Assembly (NCBI GenBank): GCA_964556005.1 | Contig: CAZKUR010000038.1 | Coordinates: 1 to 37,781, forward strand | Direction: 5' to 3' | Source of the DNA: CAZKUR01 sp964556005 | GTDB taxonomy: Bacteria > Bacteroidota > Ignavibacteria > Ignavibacteriales > Ignavibacteriaceae | Length of the DNA: 37,781 nt | Shown: positions 25,448 to 33,210 of the stretch, in pieces | Numbering within the stretch: the first letter of the stretch is position 1 | Layout of the letters: each line of letters starts with the position of its first letter | Notes under the pieces: model-generated | Database searches by the model: none | What the model was told of the DNA's origin: nothing | Seen by the model: the letters and a program-made list of their open reading frames with translations, nothing else | Made by a program: the position numbers and the translations under genes

Positions 25448-27400
25448 TTATAATTTTTTCTTTTTAGCAAAATAAAAGCCGTAAAGAACTACGGACATAA
25501 TAAAAAATACCGAAGCAACAATAATATAATATTGTTCCGGACTGAATGATGTTATACTTAATTGAGCCCTGTTAACACCATTTAAATGCAGGATATAAGC
25601 CTCAATATTTGCAATCTCCTCCTGTGTTAATGTATATGAATCACCATAATCAAACATGTGCAGAGTTGGATTATTCCCCGTGGGCACCCGGCCGTGCTGA
25701 ATAAACTTATCTATATTGTTTACGAATATTTGCGGATCCTTGTTAGACAAATCTTTAGAAATTGGGTTGAGTGCCGGAACCATACCGCTTTCCGAACCCG
25801 GATTTGGAACGCCCCCCTTTCCCCCGGTACCATGGCATGATTCACAATCTTGATTAAACAATAATGCACCGTGAGCAACATTACCAATCATATCGGCTGC
25901 AGGGCCTGTAGTATTAAATTTCTTTAAACTTTCTGCCGGAGCTTCTTTAGAATTAGTCTTTGATGTTGTTGTATCACTAGAATTTGACTTTTGATGTGGT
26001 CCTGAAGATGTACTTCCCGTAGAAGTATTTGAAGATGGTGAACTTGCAGGATGTGCACTTAAAAGATAATCGGCAAGCTGATTTAATTGTACATTATTCA
26101 ACATTGAAAAAGAAGGCATAGGTGACTTTGGATAATGTTTTCTCGGATCTTGCAATTGGGCTATAATCCAGTCTTTTGAGCGTCCTCTCTGAGATTCATT
26201 TGTCAAATCCGGACCTATTTTCCCACCGCTGCCGCTCATAGTATGACACGCAATGCATGCATGAGAATCAAACAATTTTTTACCTAATAATGCCGAAGAT
26301 GAAAGCGGAGGTATTTTGTTTGAAACAGATTTTCCATTTGTGTTTGAGATTTTTGCTTTGCTGCTGTAACCCGTTATCGTTAATATTAACAGTAAAGCAA
26401 CGAACACTGCACCGCCGAACATCATTGCCGGACGCTTTAATGGATTATGATCAGATTTACGATCAAAGAACGGAATTGAAATGAAAAGTAAAATTACCAC
26501 AGTTGGTATTCCTACAGTTCCAATTACTTCAATGGAACCGGGGAAAAATTTAAGAGCCTGGTACAGGAATAGAAAATTCCATTCGGGTTTAGGAGTAAAT
26601 GTATTATCCAGCGGATCAGCCGGTCCCATAAACGGGGGCGGGTAGAAGGCCGAAAGAGTAACCAAGAGCAAAAACAATATTGAAATTACAATAACATCTT
26701 TTACTACTTGATCCGGCCAGAAATCGCCTTTAATATTTCTTTTCTCCTGCTGCCATGGTCCTACACTTCCGAATTTTCTAAAAGCGAATAAATGTGCAGT
26801 AATTATTATAATTGTAATACCCGGAATAATTGCAGTGTGCAGAATAAAGAAACGCGAAAGAGTCAATTGTCCCATCGTTTTCCCGCCGATCAGCAGGAAT
26901 TTTAAGAAGTTCCCGATTATTGGTACAGTTCCGGCTATGCTTGTTCCTACTTCGGCAGCCCAATATCCTCTTTCATCCCAGGATAAAGCTGCCCCGGTAA
27001 AACTTAAACCAACGGTTAAAAGAAGAAGTACAACTCCGATCAGCCAGGTCATTTCACGGGGTTTTTTATAGGCACCCCAAACAAACACCCTCAACATATG
27101 CAAGCCTACTAAAACGACCATTGCGCTTGCACCCCAATAATGTAAACCGTGGATTAACCACCCGTAAGGAACAAACAGCCGTAAGTAATTTAAACTATCA
27201 TATGCATGGTCTATTGTAGGGACATAATAGAATAATTGCCAGATGCCGGTTACTACCTGAAGAATAAAAATAAATAATGTTGCGCTGCCAAGTGTAAAAA
27301 AAAAGCTTGCGCCCCCCGGTATTTCTTCATCTAAACCTAATTGCAGAATTTTTGAGATTGAAATTCGATCATCTATCCATTTCCAAATTTTTGAGGGCAT
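25448..27400 (-). CDS. b6-type cytochrome b fused to a diheme cytochrome c
   Basis: 650 residues. The N-terminal half is a cytochrome b with paired heme ligands in LHYWGASAMVVLVGLH (13 intervening residues) and HTAIIPGITIIIITAH (14 intervening), the spacing of the b6/QcrB branch. Subunit IV-like helices follow, with the quinol-site motif present as PEWN instead of the usual PEWY. After a further helix come two cytochrome c domains: CIACH (about 381) and CESCH (about 517), separated by a Ser/Thr-rich linker. A last helix (YYIIVASVFFIMSVVLYGF) anchors the end. With the Rieske gene 25 bp upstream this forms a quinol:cytochrome c reductase in which the cytochrome c subunit is fused to cytochrome b. 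Electron path inferred: quinol, Rieske/b hemes, diheme c, soluble carrier or oxidase. Confidence 0.9.
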   Translation of the reverse strand: MPSKIWKWIDDRISISKILQLGLDEEIPGGASFFFTLGSATLFIFILQVVTGIWQLFYYVPTIDHAYDSLNYLRLFVPYGWLIHGLHYWGASAMVVLVGLHMLRVFVWGAYKKPREMTWLIGVVLLLLTVGLSFTGAALSWDERGYWAAEVGTSIAGTVPIIGNFLKFLLIGGKTMGQLTLSRFFILHTAIIPGITIIIITAHLFAFRKFGSVGPWQQEKRNIKGDFWPDQVVKDVIVISILFLLLVTLSAFYPPPFMGPADPLDNTFTPKPEWNFLFLYQALKFFPGSIEVIGTVGIPTVVILLFISIPFFDRKSDHNPLKRPAMMFGGAVFVALLLILTITGYSSKAKISNTNGKSVSNKIPPLSSSALLGKKLFDSHACIACHTMSGSGGKIGPDLTNESQRGRSKDWIIAQLQDPRKHYPKSPMPSFSMLNNVQLNQLADYLLSAHPASSPSSNTSTGSTSSGPHQKSNSSDTTTSKTNSKEAPAESLKKFNTTGPAADMIGNVAHGALLFNQDCESCHGTGGKGGVPNPGSESGMVPALNPISKDLSNKDPQIFVNNIDKFIQHGRVPTGNNPTLHMFDYGDSYTLTQEEIANIEAYILHLNGVNRAQLSITSFSPEQYYIIVASVFFIMSVVLYGFYFAKKKKL

Positions 27401-27425
27401 ATTAAAATCCTATATTTTTATTTTC

Positions 27426-27968
27426 TCAACTGCTTATTATTTCTTTCTTAGCTATTCCCGGTTTAAATCTTTCCCAAAGAACATATAAATGATTATTTTT
27501 AATTTTGAACGGCAAGGTATCCAAAGGCCGGGGTGCAGGGCCCGATACGACTTTTCCATCAATATTGAAAATACTGTGATGGCAGGGACATATAAATAAC
27601 TTACGCGAGGGATGCCATTGATATCGGCATCCAAGATGCGGACAAATCGGTGAAAAAACCGTAATGTCGGAATCAGATTTTTTTACTGCCCATACGGTTT
27701 CAGGTTGTTCATTTTTGATAAAAGCATCTTCTTCTGTTATCACAAACGGCAAATCATTAGGCTTATCTGCCGGTATTGAAGTAAGTGATGCTACCCTTGA
27801 ATAAATTTTGCTCTTCTTTCTACTAGCCGTTCCAACTATGGACTCAATCAGTGGAATACCTAAAGTAAATGCAATAAATGCAGTAAACAATCCGCTGATT
27901 ATCTTGAAAAATTTTTTCCGTGAAATCGCTTTATTTGAATTTATATTTATGTTATCGATTATCCTCAT
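27426..27968 (-). CDS. Rieske 2Fe-2S protein of a bc-type complex
   Basis: 180 residues. A basic N-terminus with SRKKFFK (a Lys-containing variant of a Tat signal) leads into one membrane helix (about 25-45), as in Rieske subunits. Cluster motifs are CPHLGC and CPCHHS, giving Cys/His, Cys/His ligands and the disulfide pair, followed by GPAPRPLDTLPF, the conserved proline loop. It accepts an electron from quinol at the Qo site of cytochrome b and passes it to the fused cytochrome c. It lies 25 bp before the cytochrome b gene on the same strand, so the two are cotranscribed. No Shine-Dalgarno sequence is evident at the ATG. Confidence 0.93.
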   Translation of the reverse strand: MRIIDNININSNKAISRKKFFKIISGLFTAFIAFTLGIPLIESIVGTASRKKSKIYSRVASLTSIPADKPNDLPFVITEEDAFIKNEQPETVWAVKKSDSDITVFSPICPHLGCRYQWHPSRKLFICPCHHSIFNIDGKVVSGPAPRPLDTLPFKIKNNHLYVLWERFKPGIAKKEIISS

Positions 27969-28461
27969 ATAAAATACCGGGTTAAATTTTTAATGAAAAG
28001 CTGATTCTCTTATTGTCACTCCATTTTTTTATGTCTGAAAAAAAAATGAGAAGAGATGCTAAACACTTTTTCATTTATTTGTTTTAAAAAGAAAAATTAA
28101 TTTTTTTTAATTAAAGGAAGTTTGAATTAAAACTATAACTAAAGAAATAATTTTGAATTTTTTTGTGATTTGATATTCAGGAAGGTGCTCGTCTATAATA
28201 TGAAGTGAATACAAATTGTTTCAGTTAACACTTCTTTATTAAAGCATGCAGTAATAGTTTTGAATGAAAGCATAAATATTTTTTTAAGAATGCATTCTCT
28301 TTTTTCTATTTGAAATATTCAAAAGATTTTTTCTACCCTGTTAAATTATTCACACATTTTAACCGCTTCATTATTGCTTCATCTTTTTTAATTAATTCTA
28401 TCATGATTTTTTGTAAATGATAATGCTAAACAATTTTATGAACAAGTTAGGAGGATTAATT
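27969..28461. other. Divergent intergenic region, Rieske / Met-rich protein
   Basis: 493 very AT-rich bases between divergent genes, so both promoters lie here. Long T and A runs dominate. I found no convincing ORF, RNA gene or strong palindrome. A TGTGATTTGATATTC stretch near 28167 resembles half of a CRP-type site only. Confidence 0.4.
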
Positions 28462-28866
28462 ATGAAGTTAAGTATCCTTGCAATAGTTGTAATACTCTTT
28501 GCTGCAGTGTTAACAGTTAACGCCCAAAGCAAGAATATAGATAAAATGATGAATAATTATCAGACACGTCAGGAGGTAATGAATTATATATTAAAAAATC
28601 GTGCTGTAATGCAGGATTTTGTTAATAAGCTCGTTGCCAATCAGCAGGCGCAAACCGACATCTCAAAGAAATTAATGAAAAATAAAGATTCACGCGAGTA
28701 TATGATGGAACAGATGTTTTATTTTGCGAAGCAGAATCCTGACTTTTATAATGAAATGCACGACTTTGTAATGCAGAATAATAAAATCCTTACCTTGATG
28801 AATAAAATGATAAAAGGCAGCAGCATGAGCCATGCAATGATGAAAATGAAAAGCAATAATAATTAG
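28462..28866 (+). CDS. Small secreted Met-rich protein
   Basis: The frame opens at 28417, but TTAGGAGG at 28447-28454 lies seven bases before the ATG at 28462, so the product is 134 residues. Residues 1-21 are a signal peptide ending VNAQ. The mature part is predicted alpha-helical and holds sixteen methionines in about 112 residues, many paired (KMM, YMM, AMMKMK) with scattered His near the end (EMHDF, SHAMM). Such composition is common in periplasmic Cu(I)/Ag(I)-binding proteins, but no known motif is present, so metal binding is a hypothesis. It has its own terminator at 28913-28970. Confidence 0.75.
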   Translation: MKLSILAIVVILFAAVLTVNAQSKNIDKMMNNYQTRQEVMNYILKNRAVMQDFVNKLVANQQAQTDISKKLMKNKDSREYMMEQMFYFAKQNPDFYNEMHDFVMQNNKILTLMNKMIKGSSMSHAMMKMKSNNN

Positions 28867-29189
28867 ACATTCGCCTCAACATAAATGAAGAGGTAAATTA
28901 AAAAGTAGTACGGCGAGTGAAAAATATTAATACTGAAAGAGTAAAAGATTTTTCATTCGCTGTTTTATTTCAGCACTAAATTTTTGTTCTTTAAAATAAG
29001 ACTATTCCCCTTTCCGATTTCATATAATTATAGTAAATGAGGAATATTATTTATGAACCGAAGCTTCCCTGCGCAAAAAACTTTGTGAAACGTTACCTAA
29101 ATATTCATCTTTTGTATTTTTAGTTTCAATTTTAAATTTAAATTGTAATTAATTTTTTACTTATTATCTTAATTAGAACAGGCTCATTT
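28867..29189. other. Intergenic region with terminator
   Basis: 323 bases after the Met-rich gene. The first part holds the terminator listed separately. The rest should contain the promoter of the methyltransferase; TTGTGAAACGTTACC near 29083 is the only distinctive stretch. Nothing else is supported. Confidence 0.4.
28913..28970 (+). terminator. Intrinsic terminator after the Met-rich gene
   Basis: GCGAGTGAAAAAT (28913-28925) pairs with ATTTTTCATTCGC (28948-28960) over 13 bp with one G-U pair, followed by TGTTTTATTT. It begins 47 bases after the stop codon at 28866. Confidence 0.75.
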
Positions 29190-29768
29190 ATGCGAATTAG
29201 AGAAAGCGGCATGCCGCCGGAAGATTATTGGAATTCTTTTTTTGATACGGAATTTATTTTAAATGAACTTTTTTTTGATCATTCCGTGAAAGATGCGGCA
29301 GAGTTCGGTTCCGGTTACGGTACATTTTCAATTCCTGCAGCAAAAAAAATTAAAGGAACTCTTTATGCATTCGATATAGATGATGGAATGGTTGAGACTT
29401 TAAATCAAAAAATTTCAAGTGAACAAATAAAGAATATAGAAATATTTAAACGTGATTTTGTTGAAGACGGAACAGCTCTCAAAAATGATTCTGTTGATTA
29501 TGTTATGATGTTCAACATTCTTCATACAGAGGAGCCGGTTAATTTATTAAATGAAGCTAAAAGAATTTTAAAGAAAGATGGAAGATTAGGAATCATTCAT
29601 TGGATTTATTCAGGTAAAACTCCGCGCGGGCCATCAATGGACATTAGACCTACGGAGACTCAAATTGTTGAATGGTTAAAAATTGCCGGTTTCGAAATAT
29701 TAAAATATCCTTTCCCGCTTCCTCCTTTTCATTACGGAATTGTTTCAAAGAAAACTGTTATTGAATAA
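29190..29768 (+). CDS. Class I SAM-dependent methyltransferase
   Basis: 192 residues of the Methyltransf_11/25 fold. Motif I is AAEFGSGYGTFSIPAA (about 36-51), the acidic end of strand 2 is YAFDIDDGMVE, and motif IV is DYVMMFNILHTEEP with a post-motif ILKKDGRLGIIHW. The N-terminus (MRIRESGMPPEDYWNSFF) contains a small element often seen in stand-alone methyltransferases of this group. The substrate is not readable: it lacks the conserved cysteines of arsenite methyltransferases. It is followed after 20 bp by the GDCCVxC gene, so the two may be cotranscribed. Confidence 0.83.
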   Translation: MRIRESGMPPEDYWNSFFDTEFILNELFFDHSVKDAAEFGSGYGTFSIPAAKKIKGTLYAFDIDDGMVETLNQKISSEQIKNIEIFKRDFVEDGTALKNDSVDYVMMFNILHTEEPVNLLNEAKRILKKDGRLGIIHWIYSGKTPRGPSMDIRPTETQIVEWLKIAGFEILKYPFPLPPFHYGIVSKKTVIE

Positions 29769-29788
29769 TTAATGAATAGGGTTCAGAT

Positions 29789-29998
29789 ATGAATGAGATT
29801 ATTTTAAAATCAGTAATTACCTGCCCTAACTGTGGGCATCAAAAAGAAGAAATAATGCATGAAAATGCGTGCGTGCATTTTTACGAATGTGATAACTGTA
29901 AAACTTTGCTTAAGGCGAAACTGGGAGATTGCTGCGTGTTTTGTTCTTACGGATCAGTTCCCTGCCCGCCGGTTCAAAAATCAAAATTAAATTTGTAG
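29789..29998 (+). CDS. GDCCVxC-domain metal-binding protein
   Basis: 69 residues with two zinc-ribbon-like pairs (CPNCGHQKEE and CDNCKTLL), then the signature GDCCVFCSYGSVPCPPVQ. Ten cysteines in all. Proteins of this family occur in mercury and other metal-handling contexts and in some genomes carry selenocysteine; here the cysteine positions of the signature are all TGC or TGT. Function is not established. It lies 20 bp after the methyltransferase on the same strand and ends one base before the stop of the convergent FTR1 gene. Confidence 0.85.
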   Translation: MNEIILKSVITCPNCGHQKEEIMHENACVHFYECDNCKTLLKAKLGDCCVFCSYGSVPCPPVQKSKLNL

Positions 29999-29999
29999 T

Positions 30000-30938
30000 T
30001 TAACGGTAAGATCTAACCGAGCTTCTGTATTGAGCTAAAGTGTATGAGCCTAAAACAATTAATGCTGCGGAAGCTTGAGCTAAGAGTCCCTGCACATTCG
30101 GAAAAACAGCGAACCACATTCCCAGCCATGCAGGTATATCTATATTAATAGATGTAAGTGGAATCCATCCGGCCTGCTGCATTTCCTGCACACTTTCCCC
30201 GACCATAACTAAAAGTACAACACCAAGTAAAATTCCCGTAAGTATAAGCATCTTTTTATAAGGAAGATGTTCATGAGCAATGAATGTCAGTACTGCAACA
30301 ATCGCAGTAAGAAAAATCCCGATTGCCGCACCGGTGAGAACCAGTTCATTTCCATCCCTTAACCTCAATTGCTGCAGGAATAAAACAATTTCAAAACCTT
30401 CGCGGTAGATAGCAGTAAAGCCAAGCAGCACAAAACCTTGAAACATACGGTAAGTGCCTTGATCTGAAGATTTGATTAAACGTCTTCCCCGGTTAGTATG
30501 ATTGGTAATCCATCCTGTCCAGTAAACTTTATGAAAAAACCAATTCATCACCAGTAGTAAAACAATAATGGCTAATAAGCCGGTTGCCGCCTGGATATCC
30601 AGTTCTGGCAAATTAATATCAGAAAGGATTGCAACCACGATAAACCAGGTCGCAATTGTTGCAATTAACCCTAAACCGGTCCCAACTGTAATTCCTTTCT
30701 TATAATTATTTTGCTGCTTTCGAGAAATGGTAGCGATTACTGCAGAAAGAACAAGTATCGCTTCAAGGCCTTCTCTAAAAACCAACAATCCGCAGCTTAA
30801 GATAGTTGCGGCTGCATTCAATCCCTTTGCCGTAGGATCAGGGGTTCCCGAAAATACTGCGGCCTGCCATATAATTACTCCTAATATAAGTAGTACACCT
30901 AGAGCAATTAAAACGATTTTTCCTTTAATAATATTCAT
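30000..30938 (-). CDS. FTR1 family iron permease
   Basis: 312 residues with about seven membrane helices. Two REGxE motifs, FREGLEAIL (about 55-63) and YREGFEIVL (about 178-186), are the iron-ligand signatures of FTR1/EfeU-type permeases, which normally import Fe(III) after oxidation, or Fe(II), with a ferroxidase or periplasmic partner. No EfeO/EfeB-like partner lies next to it, but a Met-rich secreted protein and the twin-repeat secreted protein at 31474 are in the neighbourhood. No Shine-Dalgarno sequence is evident. It converges on the GDCCVxC gene with one base between the stops. Confidence 0.9.
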   Translation of the reverse strand: MNIIKGKIVLIALGVLLILGVIIWQAAVFSGTPDPTAKGLNAAATILSCGLLVFREGLEAILVLSAVIATISRKQQNNYKKGITVGTGLGLIATIATWFIVVAILSDINLPELDIQAATGLLAIIVLLLVMNWFFHKVYWTGWITNHTNRGRRLIKSSDQGTYRMFQGFVLLGFTAIYREGFEIVLFLQQLRLRDGNELVLTGAAIGIFLTAIVAVLTFIAHEHLPYKKMLILTGILLGVVLLVMVGESVQEMQQAGWIPLTSINIDIPAWLGMWFAVFPNVQGLLAQASAALIVLGSYTLAQYRSSVRSYR

Positions 30939-31114
30939 TTAAAGCATTTTCAATAATTCATCACATAATTTTATTTGATTAATTTTCGTCTTTTCACATT
31001 AAGTTTTTTTTCAAAAAATTGAATCCGTAAATACTCATTCCTTTTTAATAAAAATAAGAAGTTAATAGATTAGCGATTTACTCATTCTTTAACTGGATGA
31101 AAATCGTGTTATAC

Positions 31115-31137
31115 TTATTAAGATTGAATCTTAATAA
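31115..31137. promoter_or_regulatory. 23-bp palindrome, possible operator
   Basis: TTATTAAGATT and AATCTTAATAA are perfect 11-bp arms around one G. It lies 177 bp before the FTR1 start and 337 bp before the secreted protein. The symmetry fits a dimeric repressor. The sequence does not match a Fur or DtxR box that I recognise. Confidence 0.45.
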
Positions 31138-31264
31138 TATTAAGTTATATAATTCCAATGTTTTTTACAATCTTTCAACGGAAGCTTTTAATGAAGTTCA
31201 CTTTTTAATGTTATAATCTCTAATCCTCCTCTTAATTTTATGGATTTTTCCTATTCATGAGATG

Positions 31265-31279
31265 AAGATTGTCAATCTT
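31265..31279. promoter_or_regulatory. Second AAGATT/AATCTT palindrome
   Basis: AAGATTG and CAATCTT are perfect 7-bp arms around one T. It shares the AAGATT/AATCTT half-sites with the palindrome at 31115-31137, 128 bases away, which suggests two binding sites for one regulator. Confidence 0.4.
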
Positions 31280-31473
31280 AAAAAATATTAAATAGGGTTA
31301 ATTAAAAATTTAATATTGAATTGTTCTTATCAATCAATTATTGCCCATTTCCCAAATTTTATAATTGGCACATTCGTAGCTTGTTTTGGTACGGTTTTAT
31401 AGTATGAATAGTAAGGTCATTAACTTGAATTTACTTATAGAATTTAATTGTAAATTAAAGTACGGAGGTCATC

Positions 31474-32976
31474 GTGAAGACAGTCATTTACACTATTGTA
31501 CTTATCGTTTCTACTACCATTCTTATATTTTCACAGGGCAGCGGATGGTATTGCAACCCTGATTCTTTAATCGACACTACTGTTACCGGAACCGCAATGG
31601 TCGACTCTACTATGATGATGAATATGTATTATATAGATGTTAATAATGATGGACAAGCGGATTTTATGCTGAATTTCGGACCATGGTGGTATGAACCGGA
31701 CAGCAGTAATGCTGTAAGGCCGAACAACGGCGAAAACATTACGATTCACGGCGGAATGTGGGAAAATACTTCTTTCGGCTTCCCAATGATAATTGTCTAT
31801 GACATTAACGGTGAATTTTGGAGAGACCCATTCGATCCTTTCTGGAGTGGTTTTGGCAACCATCAGCATATGAACGGCCATCAAGGCGGATGCAATTATT
31901 CCTGGGGATGGGAAGATGATTCATTACAATCCATCAACCTGCAGGGAACAGCCATGGTAGATTCAACTTTTATGATGGCCATGTATTATATAGATACCAG
32001 CGGCGACGGAACACCGGATTACTTTTTAAATTTTGGACCGCCGTGGTATGAACCTGAATCGGGAGCTCAACGACCTGCAAACGGCGATCAAATAACAATT
32101 ACAGGCGGAATGATTGATGCAGGAAATTTCCCGATGGTTGTTGTTTACACGATAAACGGCCAGCAATGGTTTGACTCCACGTGGTTCGGTGATTATTTCG
32201 GAGGCGGATGGATTCATGAAAACATGACGCAAGCCATGATGTTTCATACACCGTTTGATTCTTCAGATTGGATGCAGATAAACCCGGGATGGCATATGGG
32301 AATGATGATGCCCGATTCGTTATTTATGAGAATGCTTGAAGTATACCCGCAGGATTTACCGGGGATTGATACAGAAAATACATTTTGCGGCTATGAATTT
32401 GGAGTGTTTAATCCCATGGGTCAAAACATGATGTGGCAGGGTGGACATTGCGGCAACATTTTGCAGTTTAACTCTTCAAGTAACTTTCAATTACATTATT
32501 CCGATGTTCAGCTTGAAGGTTTAAATATTGACGAAAGTTCAATCAAAGTAAAATATTTCGATTATCAATCCAACAATTGGGTTGAAGTTCCCGGAGCTGC
32601 TTTAGATCCAAACAATAATACCGTTACTTTCAACAGCAGCGATATTCAAAACTATTTTGTTTTAACAGGCAACATGGTTGCAACAGCAAACAATGCATCC
32701 AAAGAAGTTCCCGGTAAGTTTGTACTAAGACAAAATTATCCGAACCCATTTAATCCAACTACAACAATTGAATTTGAATTAAAAAATAATTCTAACGTTA
32801 CTCTCACTATTTATAATGTCTTAGGTCAGAAGCTTTTCAATTTAGTAAACGGACAGATGAAGAGCGGAGTTCACAAGGTAATTTTTGACGGGAAAAATCT
32901 TGCATCGGGTATTTACTTTTATCAGTTGAAGACAGGCGAATACAGTAAAGTAATGAAGATGGAACTCCTAAAATAA
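31474..32976 (+). CDS. Secreted protein with duplicated Met/Trp-rich domain and type IX sorting domain
   Basis: 500 residues from a GTG start with GGAGG five bases upstream. Residues 1-20 are a signal peptide. A domain of about 85 residues is duplicated: GTAMVDSTMMMNMYYIDVNN with NFGPWWYEP and HGGMWENT (about 36-125), and GTAMVDSTFMMAMYYIDTSG with NFGPPWYEP and TGGMIDAG (about 150-245). Between them lies a His/Gly/Trp-rich stretch (NHQHMNGHQGG). A less repetitive domain follows, and the C-terminus (QNYPNPFNPTTTIEFEL to GIYFYQLKTGEY) is a type A sorting domain for type IX secretion. Not recognised as a known family. The Met, His and Asp richness and FTR1 next door suggest surface metal binding, but this is speculation. 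A strong terminator follows at 33029. Confidence 0.8.
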   Translation: MKTVIYTIVLIVSTTILIFSQGSGWYCNPDSLIDTTVTGTAMVDSTMMMNMYYIDVNNDGQADFMLNFGPWWYEPDSSNAVRPNNGENITIHGGMWENTSFGFPMIIVYDINGEFWRDPFDPFWSGFGNHQHMNGHQGGCNYSWGWEDDSLQSINLQGTAMVDSTFMMAMYYIDTSGDGTPDYFLNFGPPWYEPESGAQRPANGDQITITGGMIDAGNFPMVVVYTINGQQWFDSTWFGDYFGGGWIHENMTQAMMFHTPFDSSDWMQINPGWHMGMMMPDSLFMRMLEVYPQDLPGIDTENTFCGYEFGVFNPMGQNMMWQGGHCGNILQFNSSSNFQLHYSDVQLEGLNIDESSIKVKYFDYQSNNWVEVPGAALDPNNNTVTFNSSDIQNYFVLTGNMVATANNASKEVPGKFVLRQNYPNPFNPTTTIEFELKNNSNVTLTIYNVLGQKLFNLVNGQMKSGVHKVIFDGKNLASGIYFYQLKTGEYSKVMKMELLK

Positions 32977-33028
32977 GTGATGATAGAAAAGTAAGTAATT
33001 TTTAACGAATCGTTTCCCCCTAAGTAAA

Positions 33029-33060
33029 AAAGCCCCGTTTCTGCGGGGCTTTATTGTTTT
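33029..33060 (+). terminator. Intrinsic terminator after the secreted protein
   Basis: AAAGCCCCG (33029-33037) pairs perfectly with CGGGGCTTT (33044-33052) around a 6-nt loop, followed by ATTGTTTTATTTTAT. It has a GC-rich core with flanking A and T runs, so it may work on both strands. Confidence 0.92.
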
Positions 33061-33148
33061 ATTTTATCATTCCAAAGCTATTAACAGAAAAAAATAATAG
33101 TTTTGTCAAAAAAACGGATAGCAGCAGCAATACAACTAAATTCCCCGG

Positions 33149-33177
33149 TTGATTATTTGAAGAAATAGTCTTATTAT
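33149..33177 (+). promoter_or_regulatory. Sigma70-like promoter of the KamA-family gene
   Basis: TTGATT (33149-33154) and TATTAT (33172-33177) are separated by exactly 17 bp and sit about 34 bp before the ATG at 33211, giving a leader of roughly 27 nt that contains the AAGGAG ribosome binding site. It lies downstream of the preceding terminator, so the gene appears to have its own promoter. Confidence 0.5.
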
Positions 33178-33210
33178 CTTTTCAAATAAGAATAACATAA
33201 GGAGACAGTT

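Larger units (their letters stand above)
30939..31473. other. Divergent intergenic region, FTR1 / secreted protein
   Basis: 535 AT-rich bases between divergent genes. It holds two related AAGATT...AATCTT palindromes, listed separately. GGAGG at 31464-31468 is the ribosome binding site of the downstream GTG-start gene. No further gene is supported. Confidence 0.5.

Noticed and set aside
28150..28185. CRP-type cAMP receptor site near the Rieske/Met-rich divergent region
   Set aside because: Only one half-site (TGTGA) is present; the matching TCACA half is missing.
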